The notes below the pieces were generated by a model, which was given only the letters and a program-made list of their open reading frames with translations, did not search any database and had not been told where the DNA came from. From contig NZ_VVIP01000069.1 in NCBI RefSeq assembly GCF_009650435.1, positions 1 through 58,315 of the forward strand: 58,315 nucleotides of DNA. Direction: 5' to 3'. The DNA is from Foetidibacter luteolus (GTDB lineage: Bacteria; Bacteroidota; Bacteroidia; Chitinophagales; Chitinophagaceae). A program made the translations under genes and the position numbers. Shown here in pieces: positions 42,577 through 50,214 of this stretch. Numbering within the stretch: position 1 is the first letter of the stretch; every line of letters starts with the position of its first letter.

Positions 42577-43185
42577 ATGAGAAAAATAGTTGTTTTATCG
42601 ATGATCACATTGGATGGGGTTATACAGGCGCCCGGTGGGCCTAAGGAAGATACATCCGGAGGTTTTAAATATGGCGGCTGGGTGGCGCCGTATGGCGACA
42701 AACTTTACAACAAGGTAGTACAGCAGGAGATGAAACCTGCAGACTATCTTTTGGGACGAACAACCTTTGAAATCTGGGCCCCCTATTGGCCTGAACATGG
42801 GGACGTATGGCCGGCTGTTAACGAGGGTACCAAATACGTGTTCTCCAAAAGCATGAAAAAATCTGACCCGCTGATTGCCGGCTGGAAAAACTCGGCAGTG
42901 ATAAAAAACCTGGCCGCTATCAAAAAACTAAAAAACTCTAACGGCCTTGATCTTCACGTTTGGGGCAGCAGCGGGCTTGTTCAGTTGCTGCTTAAGAATG
43001 ACCTTGTAGACGAACTAAGGCTTAAAATTCATCCTTTGACGTTGGGTAAGGGCAAAAAGCTTTTTGACAAGGGAACTATTCCTGCCGCGTTTACTTTAGC
43101 AAAGAGTATGGTTACAACAACCGGAGTTATTATCGTTCATTACCAACGGGCCGGAAAAGTTAAGACAGGCGCCATCGGCTCCTAA
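42577..43185 (+). CDS. Dihydrofolate reductase family protein (RibD C-terminal-like)
   Basis: 202 aa. Opens with IVVLSMITLDGVIQAPGGPK, the NADPH-binding start of the RibD_C/YwjB/YyaP group, and shows LLGRTTFEIWAPYWP, YVFSKSMKK, LHVWGSSGLVQLLLKNDLVD and IHPLTLGKGKKLF. Such proteins are stand-alone reductases of uncertain substrate, often annotated as deaminase-reductase. A strong GGAGG-like sequence (ACGGAGGC, 42561-42568) precedes the ATG, unusual in this phylum where Shine-Dalgarno sequences are weak. Monocistronic. Confidence 0.87.
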   Translation: MRKIVVLSMITLDGVIQAPGGPKEDTSGGFKYGGWVAPYGDKLYNKVVQQEMKPADYLLGRTTFEIWAPYWPEHGDVWPAVNEGTKYVFSKSMKKSDPLIAGWKNSAVIKNLAAIKKLKNSNGLDLHVWGSSGLVQLLLKNDLVDELRLKIHPLTLGKGKKLFDKGTIPAAFTLAKSMVTTTGVIIVHYQRAGKVKTGAIGS

Positions 43186-43225
43186 GAAGAAATAACTTTT
43201 TTGTTCCCCATAACAGCAGCCTGCT

Positions 43226-43340
43226 GCACCACGGGTGAGGGATTGAAGCGGCTACCCCGCTGAAGCCTTGTGTGTGGGCTTTGCGGCGGAGTAATAGCGG
43301 AAAGCCCGACCCCTTGCGCAGCTTGGGGGCACCCCCAATT
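43226..43340 (-). repeat. ~110 bp dispersed repeat, copy D
   Basis: ACGGGTGAGGGATTGAAGCG, GCTACCCCGCTGAAGCC, GCGGCGGAGTAATAGCGGAA, AGCCCGACCCCTTGCG, GCTTGGGGGCACCCCCAATT. Its orientation is opposite to copy C at 35.3 kb. It lies between the convergent DHFR-family and DUF3179 genes. Confidence 0.75.
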
Positions 43341-43370
43341 GGCTTTAACTTTCATCTCATCAACACAACA

Positions 43371-44552
43371 TCACTCCTTTTTTAACGTACCGGGATGAAA
43401 TTGCTGCCAGGAATGCCAGAACTCCTGGTAGGCCTGTATGGGCTGCAACTGCTTACCCTGCAAAGGGCCGCTGGTACATGTGCCCTGCAGGCTCCAGGTA
43501 GATGCCGTGTTATCCGTAAGGCTGTCAACACCTGCCTGCTTGCTAAAACGCAGCGACTGGCCATCTACTATGCGGCTGAATACATGAAAAGAAGCTGTGT
43601 CTTTTTCCAGTGCTATTACCAGGGGCAGGCCGGGCAAAGTGTCCTGTATCAATTCTGTTTTTACCAACTCATTCCAGTCGTAAGCCTTGGCGGTGTTGTT
43701 GTGTACCACACCCACCACCCACGATTTAAATTGCCAGGAGCCGGAATCTCTTTTCTCCAGGCTGCTTTCAATAGTGCCTTTGTCAAAACCGGCCAGGTCT
43801 TCGTAGTCTTTTTTATATACGGTATCCGGCTGCATTACTGTGGATTGCGGGTACTGCTTTAACCATGCCGCCCAGGTTAGCTGCTGAGATGGTATTTCCG
43901 GCAACTGCTGCCCTTTTAATTTACCTGCAATAGCCTGGCCGGTGGCCTGCCGCCACCAGCTTTTGGTGGTAGCATCTTCAAACATGGCATTAAAATGGTC
44001 CATGCCCACCAGCCTGAAGGTTTCAGGCTTTCCGTTAACCGTTGGGCTAAACACCCTGCCCGTTCTGCATACAGTACAATAGGTTACCATAACCGGTGTA
44101 TTGCCAACAGTATCACGCACCTGGTGGTGATAACCGATAATTTGTATGGGATATGCCTTGGCCTGGCCGTTAATGGCCACGCCTATCACCAGTTTGTCGC
44201 CGGCTATAGTTGTATCCGCGGCGCCGGCAAAATGCTTGTGACCGGGCTGGTAAAACATTTTGTCTGCCTCAAACCTGTAGTTGAATTTAAAGAACACAAA
44301 ACCGTAAAACAACAGCAGCAGTGTGGCTACTACCTTTTTCCATTTCGCTGAATGCCTGAACAAATGCAGCAGGCCTGGTATCATCATCGCTATGGCCAGC
44401 AGGCGTACCCATACAATATTATTGGCTATCCAGTAAGCGCCATCAATGGTATTGGCCTTTTGGCTGCCGGGAAAAGGCATGATAAAATAAATGCGCAGTA
44501 TTTCAATGGCAAACAACAGTATAAATCCTGCAAAGAATAAAAATTTTTTCAT
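43371..44552 (-). CDS. DUF3179 domain membrane protein
   Basis: 393 aa. Three N-terminal helices (FLFFAGFILLFAIEILRIYF; IVWVRLLAIAMMIPGLLHLF; VVATLLLLFYGFVFFKF) anchor a large extracytoplasmic domain with the DUF3179 features VIGVAINGQAKAYPIQII, HHQVRDTVG, PVMVTYCTVCRTGRVF and the repeated second half (GVVHNNTAKAYDWNEL). The CTVC pair could bind metal or be redox-active. Function unknown. It lies 87 bp downstream of the ABC substrate-binding gene and may be the last gene of that operon. Confidence 0.82.
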   Translation of the reverse strand: MKKFLFFAGFILLFAIEILRIYFIMPFPGSQKANTIDGAYWIANNIVWVRLLAIAMMIPGLLHLFRHSAKWKKVVATLLLLFYGFVFFKFNYRFEADKMFYQPGHKHFAGAADTTIAGDKLVIGVAINGQAKAYPIQIIGYHHQVRDTVGNTPVMVTYCTVCRTGRVFSPTVNGKPETFRLVGMDHFNAMFEDATTKSWWRQATGQAIAGKLKGQQLPEIPSQQLTWAAWLKQYPQSTVMQPDTVYKKDYEDLAGFDKGTIESSLEKRDSGSWQFKSWVVGVVHNNTAKAYDWNELVKTELIQDTLPGLPLVIALEKDTASFHVFSRIVDGQSLRFSKQAGVDSLTDNTASTWSLQGTCTSGPLQGKQLQPIQAYQEFWHSWQQFHPGTLKKE

Positions 44553-44639
44553 GTTGACAGGTTTGTCTTATTAAGTTTGAGTGTAGCTGAATTATAACCG
44601 GCAAAAGGCAATACTATATTGCACAATCTGTGCTGATAA

Positions 44640-45710
44640 TCATTTACGCACAGGTTCCGGTATTTTAGATTTATCAATAGGCGCCGGTGTTATTACAGGC
44701 GGTACAAAGTCACGGTCTATCAATTCGCTCATGGGTATTTTCTTTTTCAGCAGCCCCATCTGCAACCCAATATCCTGTATGCGCTGCAGGTCAATATCAG
44801 TAGGCGTAAGCTGCACATAGCTCACCCGCCGGGGATTGGAGGTTAATACAAAATTCAGCACTTTTTCATCCTGGCGGTAGTAAGGTGCGGCCAGTTTTGC
44901 GGCTTCGGCCCTATGTGTTTCGGCCCATGCGCCAGACTGTGCAATGCCCCGCACCAGGTCTGCAACCACTTCCCTGTTTTCCTTTATCAAATCTTCATGC
45001 ACTACCAATGCGCAGGATATAAAATTGGGCCATATATCCCTTGCGTAATACAGCACACGGCCCGTGCCATCCAGTTCGGCCTTGGCGCAAAAAGGCTCTC
45101 CTACAAAATAGCCGTCAATAGCGCCGGATGCCAGCGAGGTAGGCATATCCGGTGGCGGCAGTATCACAAAGTTGATGTCGCCCGGCTGCATGCCGTAGTC
45201 GCCCATCAGTTTATTCATTACAAAATGCTGGTTGCTGTAGGGGCTGGGTATGGCCACCGTTTTCCCTTTAAGGTCGGTAAGGCTTCTCACTTTGCTGTTT
45301 TTGGCCACCACAATCTCCGATCCATCCCTGTGGCCCAGGTAGCATATTTTTACAGGCACGCCCTGCTCACGCAGCTTCATGGCCAACGGTACTATCATAA
45401 ATGTAGCCTGCACCTGTTTGGCCTGCAATGCGCTTACCACTGTTGGAAAATCTGTAAAAACCCTTGAATTAAAGTTGGTACTAGACCTTGTTGTTTTAGA
45501 TGCAAAATCTGTTACCGGGCATGTTAAGTGGCAGGTTACCGGCAGGTAGCCCACCGTTAAAGACCGCTCCGCTTTTTTGTTAGCGCCCTCGTGTATAATA
45601 TCCCGGGCATCAGCCGGGCCATCAGTTTTCCAGGGCTGGTAACGCAACAGGCCCAGTGTTGTAATGATAACCACAATGCCCGCAATAAGCTTTGCTATAG
45701 TTAGTTTCAT
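44640..45710 (-). CDS. ABC transporter substrate-binding protein, NrtA/SsuA type
   Basis: 356 aa. The N-terminal hydrophobic segment (LTIAKLIAGIVVIITTLGLL) is probably a membrane anchor or uncleaved signal; there is no lipobox cysteine. NMT1/NrtA-like fold: VGYLPVTCHLTCPVTDFASK, FPTVVSALQAKQVQATFMIV, DLKGKTVAIPSPYSNQHFVM, PTSLASGAIDGYFVGEPFCA. It would deliver an oxyanion, sulfonate or similar ligand. The CHLTC Cys pair in the ligand-facing first loop is unusual. A 279 bp repeat-bearing gap separates it from the ATPase gene upstream. Confidence 0.83.
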   Translation of the reverse strand: MKLTIAKLIAGIVVIITTLGLLRYQPWKTDGPADARDIIHEGANKKAERSLTVGYLPVTCHLTCPVTDFASKTTRSSTNFNSRVFTDFPTVVSALQAKQVQATFMIVPLAMKLREQGVPVKICYLGHRDGSEIVVAKNSKVRSLTDLKGKTVAIPSPYSNQHFVMNKLMGDYGMQPGDINFVILPPPDMPTSLASGAIDGYFVGEPFCAKAELDGTGRVLYYARDIWPNFISCALVVHEDLIKENREVVADLVRGIAQSGAWAETHRAEAAKLAAPYYRQDEKVLNFVLTSNPRRVSYVQLTPTDIDLQRIQDIGLQMGLLKKKIPMSELIDRDFVPPVITPAPIDKSKIPEPVRK

Positions 45711-45749
45711 AAAGAATTTTTTATAGGCAACCCAAATGCCAGGTTGAAT

Positions 45750-45845
45750 ATTGTCATGCTGAGTTTATCGAAGCATTGTCGAAACCAGTTATGCAAGCCG
45801 CCTTTTTACCAAACCGCCTTCGACAGGCTCGGGCTGACAGCCTAA
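45750..45845. repeat. CTTCGACAGGCTC inverted repeat inside the ABC operon
   Basis: GTCATGCTGAGTTTATCGAA, CATTGTCGAAACCAGTTATG, CAAGCCGCCTTTTTACC, CCGCCTTCGACAGGCTCGGG, CTGACAGC. Same module order as at 30.54 kb. Lies between the importer ATPase and substrate-binding genes. Confidence 0.7.
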
Positions 45846-45855
45846 GGGTTCTAAT

Positions 45856-45920
45856 TTTTATGGGCCCGGCAGGAGTAGTACTATTAAGCATCGTTGCGTC
45901 GCACTCTTGTACGCCACCGC
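45856..45920 (+). repeat. Dispersed repeat, GCGTCGCACTCTTGTAC subfamily
   Basis: TTTTTATGGGCCCGGCAGGA, GTAGTACTATTAAGCATCG, TTGCGTCGCACTCTTGTACG. Directly follows the CTTCGACAGGCTC inverted repeat. Confidence 0.65.
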
Positions 45921-45989
45921 TTTACTGAACAACAAACCTGCATCCCGCAATATTGCAAACGTGGCAATTCAGCATTCGTCAACCCTACT

Positions 45990-46730
45990 TTATAATGCCG
46001 CATGTGCATTTAACCCCAGCTCCTGCAAAATAAGTTTCATAGCATGTATCACCGCGTCATCGGCCAATTCCCTAGGCTTGGGCGCTTCAATCTTAAATTC
46101 ACGGCAAATGGTGGCCGGCCTGTTGGATAATACCAGCACCCTGTCTGCCAGTTGTGCCGCCTCTTCAATATCATGCGTAACAAACACTACGGTACGCGGC
46201 CTATTTTCCAGCAGCCGCACCAGTTCTGCACGCATTCTTAACCGGGTTTGATAATCCAGTGCTGAGAAAGGTTCATCCATCAGCAATATATCTGAATCGC
46301 CGGCCAGCACCCTTGCCAGCTCCACCCTTTGCTTCATACCGCCGGATAGCTGGTGCGGGTAGTGCTTTTCAAAGCCCTGCAGGTATATCAGCTCCAGCAA
46401 AGCTGCCAGTTCCTGGTTACGCCGGGTTTTGTCCTGCTCATCCCTTAAGCCCATCAATATGTTTTCAGAAACAGTCAGCCAGGGAAAAAGCCCATCGTAC
46501 TGGTAAACGGTACGGATAACGCCTTCCCGCTCCACCTTTCCCGATACCGGCAGAACATGGCCGGAGAGCAGGTTAAGCAGCGTTGTTTTGCCGCAGCCCG
46601 AAGGCCCCACCAGCACCACAAACTCACCCGGCTGTACTACCAGGTTAAGGTTGCGCAGCACAGCCAGCCCGCTATAGTCATGCGAAACTTTTTCCAGCGT
46701 TAACCTGCTTGCAAACGGTTTATCTTTCAT
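45990..46730 (-). CDS. ABC transporter ATP-binding protein, TauB/SsuB/NrtC type
   Basis: 246 aa from the ATG at 46730. The frame is open to 46802, but that extension lies inside the permease gene. Walker A VGPSGCGKTTLL, Q loop YQYDGLFPWLTV, signature LSGGMKQRVELARVL, Walker B ILLMDEPFSALD and the switch His in VVFVTHDIEEA. It powers import of nitrate-, taurine- or sulfonate-like ligands. It overlaps the permease gene by 11 nt, so coupling is likely; order from the promoter is permease, ATPase, then the substrate-binding gene after a repeat-bearing gap. Confidence 0.9.
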   Translation of the reverse strand: MKDKPFASRLTLEKVSHDYSGLAVLRNLNLVVQPGEFVVLVGPSGCGKTTLLNLLSGHVLPVSGKVEREGVIRTVYQYDGLFPWLTVSENILMGLRDEQDKTRRNQELAALLELIYLQGFEKHYPHQLSGGMKQRVELARVLAGDSDILLMDEPFSALDYQTRLRMRAELVRLLENRPRTVVFVTHDIEEAAQLADRVLVLSNRPATICREFKIEAPKPRELADDAVIHAMKLILQELGLNAHAAL

Positions 46731-47535
46731 AGCCCCAGCGAACATTAGGAAGTTTAGATAACTGCGCCAGCAGGCGGTCCATTGCCATGCCCAGCACACC
46801 AATAATAATCATATAACAAACAGCCGAATCAAGGCGCAGGCCATTGCGTGCCTCCCATATACCGTAACCCAGCCCATCCTGGCAGCCTACCATTTCCGCC
46901 GCTACTATTACTACCCACGCTATGCCATAACTTACACGCAAGGCCGTTATTACCTGCGGCAGCACTGCCGGCAAGGTTACTTTGTTCAGCAATTCACTGC
47001 CTTTGTAATGGTAATCTTTCGCTACGCGAAAGTATATTTTGGGTATCGTGGAAACGGCTGACATGGTAGCCAGCACCAACGGAAAAAAGGTTGCCATAAA
47101 TATCAGGAAGATGGCCGGCTTATCCCCTATATGAAACCAGAGGATGGCAAACGGTATCCAGGCAAGCGGCGACAGGAACCGGAAGAAATTAAGTACCGGC
47201 ACAAATGCCTGCCTGCCGGCAAGATGTTGCCCCAGCCACAAACCCAAAGGAATACCCAAAACTGCCGACAGAACGAACCCTACCACCACACGCCACAAAG
47301 AAGCAATGATATCGTTTACCATGCGGCCGGCGGTAAATTCTTCTTTAAAACTTTTTGCCACGGCCAACGGCGAGGGCAATGAATAAGCCGGAAATAAATT
47401 GAAATAACTTACAGCCCACCACAATAAAAACAAAGCTACTACCACCCCTGCGGGAAGCAGTAGCGCTGCACTACCATTACGCTTTTGCGGTGCAACTGCC
47501 TTTAGCAGAGAATTGGGCTGGTTTTCCTTCATCAA
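46720..47535 (-). CDS. ABC transporter permease, TauC/SsuC type
   Basis: 271 aa, six helices, BPD_transp_1 fold with the cytoplasmic EAA-like loop around YFRVAKDYHYKGSELLNKVT and LPAVLPQVITALRVSYGIAW. The segment VAAEMVGCQDGLGYGIWEAR matches the GLG region of nitrate/sulfonate/taurine permeases. It is the first gene of the importer operon. The substrate class follows from family only. Confidence 0.9.
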   Translation of the reverse strand: MMKENQPNSLLKAVAPQKRNGSAALLLPAGVVVALFLLWWAVSYFNLFPAYSLPSPLAVAKSFKEEFTAGRMVNDIIASLWRVVVGFVLSAVLGIPLGLWLGQHLAGRQAFVPVLNFFRFLSPLAWIPFAILWFHIGDKPAIFLIFMATFFPLVLATMSAVSTIPKIYFRVAKDYHYKGSELLNKVTLPAVLPQVITALRVSYGIAWVVIVAAEMVGCQDGLGYGIWEARNGLRLDSAVCYMIIIGVLGMAMDRLLAQLSKLPNVRWGYER

Positions 47536-47683
47536 CGTATGTATTTTCTTACAGCCAAATTAAAACTTATAACCGGCATGGTGAAATTACCGGGCAGTTA
47601 TGCTGTTAGTGGCTATTACACTCGACCAGCTTGCGAACTTATACCATTACTTCCGTGACACAAAAAAGACGGACAATATTTAC

Positions 47684-47691
47684 TATTTTTG
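47684..47691 (+). promoter_or_regulatory. -7 box for the restriction-modification genes
   Basis: TATTTTTG (exact TAnnTTTG) followed by ATGA and the ATG at 47696, a 4 nt gap. Fits leaderless transcription of the endonuclease gene. Confidence 0.4.
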
Positions 47692-47695
47692 ATGA

Positions 47696-48580
47696 ATGAG
47701 TATGGACAAAAAAAATTTACAACCTTTAGGCGAAGTTTTCGGATTTCCTATTGAAAACCAAAGCGATAGAGCCAATCGGTATCGGGACAATAAATTATGT
47801 CCATATAATAACATTGTTTCAAATTGTACTAAAAACAGCATTGAATTTCCTTTAGGAGTTTGTAGCTTAAACTACAAAGGCAAACAGGTAATTATTTGCC
47901 CTATAAGATTTCGTGAAGATTGGACAATTATTAGCGATGCCGCAAACTTCATTTTTGATGGAAAAGCGACATGGACACACGTAGGTGAGGTGCGGCTTAA
48001 AGACAAACATAGTAAATCAGCAGGAAATATTGACTATGTTTTAGTTTCGTATGACGACAAAGGCAGAGTTTTAGATTTTGGTTCGCTTGAAGTTCAAGCA
48101 GTTTACATATCAGGAAATTTGACAGGGCCTTTCACAACTTATTTGGAGAACCCGACACCAGACTTTAGTTGGACACCAGCTTTTAAATTTCCCAAGCCTG
48201 ATTATCTTTCTTCGTCACGGAAAAGACTTATTCCTCAAATAATTGCCAAAGGCTCAATCTTGAAGCAATGGAACAAAAAGCAAGTTGTTGCATTACAAAC
48301 GGGCTTCTACAATACATTGCCAGCACTTCCCGAATTTGACAAAGCAGAATCTGATTTTGCTTTCTTTCTCTACGACCTTGTTCATCACAAAAAAACTAAA
48401 GTTCTTTCGCTTAAACTTCAACGAGTAGTGTACACCAAATTCGCAAGCGCCTTAGAACATATCGCAAAATTTGAAGCAGGTTCTATCAACCAGTTCACAG
48501 AAATACTACAGAAGAAACTTGATGCTAAAAGAGCAGGCACTTCTGACATTGAAAATATTGAAAACATAGTTGTAGAATGA
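47696..48580 (+). CDS. Type II restriction endonuclease, NotI family
   Basis: 294 aa (an in-frame ATG two codons later is an alternative). Four cysteines at 35, 44, 56 and 68 (KLCPYNN, VSNCTK, PLGVCS, VIICPI) match the N-terminal Cys4 iron site known from NotI. The catalytic core is of the PD-(D/E)XK type: Glu98 (VGEVRL), Asp113 (NIDYVL) and Glu132-Val-Gln134 (SLEVQAVY), the same Glu/Asp/Glu-x-Gln arrangement as NotI. NotI cuts GCGGCCGC; the site here is unknown. The stop overlaps the methylase start by 4 nt. AT-rich codon use differs from that of the neighbours, suggesting transfer. Confidence 0.85.
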   Translation: MSMDKKNLQPLGEVFGFPIENQSDRANRYRDNKLCPYNNIVSNCTKNSIEFPLGVCSLNYKGKQVIICPIRFREDWTIISDAANFIFDGKATWTHVGEVRLKDKHSKSAGNIDYVLVSYDDKGRVLDFGSLEVQAVYISGNLTGPFTTYLENPTPDFSWTPAFKFPKPDYLSSSRKRLIPQIIAKGSILKQWNKKQVVALQTGFYNTLPALPEFDKAESDFAFFLYDLVHHKKTKVLSLKLQRVVYTKFASALEHIAKFEAGSINQFTEILQKKLDAKRAGTSDIENIENIVVE

Positions 48581-49470
48581 AAAATCAAATGACTATGTTC
48601 GACTTAGGCGAACAGTCCATCGGGCAAGCTATTATAAATGTTGCGTCAGTACCGCAACGTAGCCCTTTTCGTTATCCAGGCGGAAAAACATGGCTAATCC
48701 CAACTGTTAGACAATGGCTAAAACAAGAAAACAAAATTGTACAAGAATTAATTGAACCTTTTGCTGGCGGTGGTATTGTAAGCTTGACTGCTGCATTTGA
48801 AAAAATGGCTGAAAAAATTACAATGGTTGAAATGGACGAAGAAATTGCAGCGGTTTGGGAAGTTATTCTAAATGGCAAAAATAAGTGGCTTGCAGACAAA
48901 ATCTATTCTTACAATTTGACACATGCAAACGTAAAAGCTGAATTAGAAAACCCAAACAAAGAACTCCAAGACATTGCATTTTGTACTATTTTAAAAAACA
49001 GGGTTTTTCATGGAGGTATTCTTGCTAAGGGTTCGGGCATGATTAAAAATGGCGAAAACGGAAAAGGAATTGCTTCACGCTGGTATCCTAAAACTTTGCG
49101 TGACAGAATACTTGCGATTAACTATGTAAAAGATAAAATCAATTTCATATTGGGGGATGCATTTGAAGTTTTAGAACATAACTTAAAGAATACCAGTGCT
49201 TACTTTTTTATCGACCCACCGTACACCATTGCAGGTAAACGGCTTTATACATACTTTGACATTGACCACGAAAGACTTTTTGAATTGACTTCGCAGCTCA
49301 AAGGGAAATTCATGTTGACATATGACGACACGCCAGAGATACGACAACTTGCTGACAAATATCATTTGCATTACAGAACCATTCCAATGAAGACAACTCT
49401 TCATTTTGAGAAGAACGAAATCATCATCTCTGACAACTTTTCATGGTGGTCAGATAGCAACAGCCTCTAG
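48577..49470 (+). CDS. D12-class (Dam-like) N6-adenine DNA methyltransferase
   Basis: 297 aa. SAM-binding motif I in EPFAGGGIVSL (60-70), the FRYPGGKTWL start typical of Dam/M.DpnII-like enzymes (31-40) and catalytic motif IV DPPYT (213-217). It should protect the recognition site of the adjacent endonuclease by adenine methylation, so that site must contain adenine. The gene starts at ATGA overlapping the endonuclease stop. Like its partner it is AT-rich. No specificity subunit or controller protein is present. Confidence 0.9.
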   Translation: MKNQMTMFDLGEQSIGQAIINVASVPQRSPFRYPGGKTWLIPTVRQWLKQENKIVQELIEPFAGGGIVSLTAAFEKMAEKITMVEMDEEIAAVWEVILNGKNKWLADKIYSYNLTHANVKAELENPNKELQDIAFCTILKNRVFHGGILAKGSGMIKNGENGKGIASRWYPKTLRDRILAINYVKDKINFILGDAFEVLEHNLKNTSAYFFIDPPYTIAGKRLYTYFDIDHERLFELTSQLKGKFMLTYDDTPEIRQLADKYHLHYRTIPMKTTLHFEKNEIIISDNFSWWSDSNSL

Positions 49471-49539
49471 TAAGGCTGTTGGCATTATGTGCAATTGGTT
49501 GCTTTACAAAAGCATAAGCTACCTTGCGGGAAAAGCTGA

Positions 49540-49682
49540 ATAGCGTATCCCACCGTACAAGAGTGCGACGCAAGTAAAGCCTCATAATAGCTCCTACTGC
49601 CGGGTACATAAAAAGCGTTTGCCATGCAAGGGCTAAACTCCCCTTCAGGGGATGGGGCACCTCCTGCCGGGCCTATAAAAAT
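49540..49682 (-). repeat. Dispersed repeat, GCGTCGCACTCTTGTAC copy with CCCCTTCAGGGG insert
   Basis: GAATAGCGTATCCCACC, GTACAAGAGTGCGACGCAAG, TAAAGCCTCATAATAGCTCC, TACTGCCGGGTACATAAAAA, AACTCCCCTTCAGGGGATGG, GGCACCTCCTGCCGGGCC, TATAAAAATG. It mirrors the copy after the symporter gene (38.87 kb). The rest of the 312 bp gap holds only the terminator. Confidence 0.7.
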
Positions 49683-49709
49683 GTCTTACCCAGGCTAACA
49701 GCATGGGCA

Positions 49710-49750
49710 GCATTTAAAAACATGGCCTGCCGCTGTGCAGCAACAGGCCA
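49710..49750 (-). terminator. Candidate terminator of the heptad-repeat gene
   Basis: Minus strand: TGGCCTG, 14 nt loop, CAGGCCA, then TGTTTTTAAAT. About 32 bp after the stop codon at 49783. Confidence 0.65.
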
Positions 49751-49782
49751 CATCTTAAGTTCTTAAGCACATTAACGCATTG

Positions 49783-50148
49783 CTACAAAGGGGTAGGATC
49801 TGCCAGGTGTGGTTTTACGGCAGCCTGTATTTCGTTCTTAAGGCCTTCCAGGAATTTATTGGTCTCTTCCTGAGATTCTGCCTCGCCGCCAGCTTTTCTT
49901 ACAGCATTGAGGATATAACCCTGCGTTTTTGCAATAACATTCAGCAATGCCTGGTTATCAACAATCTGCTTTTGATTATCAATTATGCTGGATTGGTTGC
50001 CGGCAATAACAGCCTGGTTGCTTTTAATTTCCTCCTGGTTTTTAAGAATGCCTTCCTGGTTGCTGATAATGGTTGACTGATTTTTTAGAATGGCTTCCTG
50101 GTTTTCCAGGATGGACTTTTGATTGTCAAGCGTTGCTTCATCTGACAT
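49783..50148 (-). CDS. Coiled-coil protein with nine NQxxIxx heptads
   Basis: 121 aa. Residues 9-71 are nine uninterrupted heptads, each Asn-Gln-x-x-Ile/Leu-x-x (NQKSILE, NQEAILK, NQSTIIS, NQEGILK, NQEEIKS, NQAVIAG, NQSSIID, NQKQIVD, NQALLNV). Ile and Asn would occupy the two core positions, an arrangement known from trimeric coiled coils with buried Asn layers. The C-terminal 50 residues (LNAVRKAGGEAESQEETNKF) are helical and not recognised. No signal peptide. A strong AAGGAGG lies 5 nt before the ATG (50154-50160), unusual in this phylum. It follows susD by 66 bp and could be its last operon member. Confidence 0.7.
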   Translation of the reverse strand: MSDEATLDNQKSILENQEAILKNQSTIISNQEGILKNQEEIKSNQAVIAGNQSSIIDNQKQIVDNQALLNVIAKTQGYILNAVRKAGGEAESQEETNKFLEGLKNEIQAAVKPHLADPTPL

Positions 50149-50214
50149 AGTAACCTCCTTTATTTTTTAATGTTAGGAAATAAATTTAATGCAAAAAAAA
50201 GCGTGTTCCTATGC

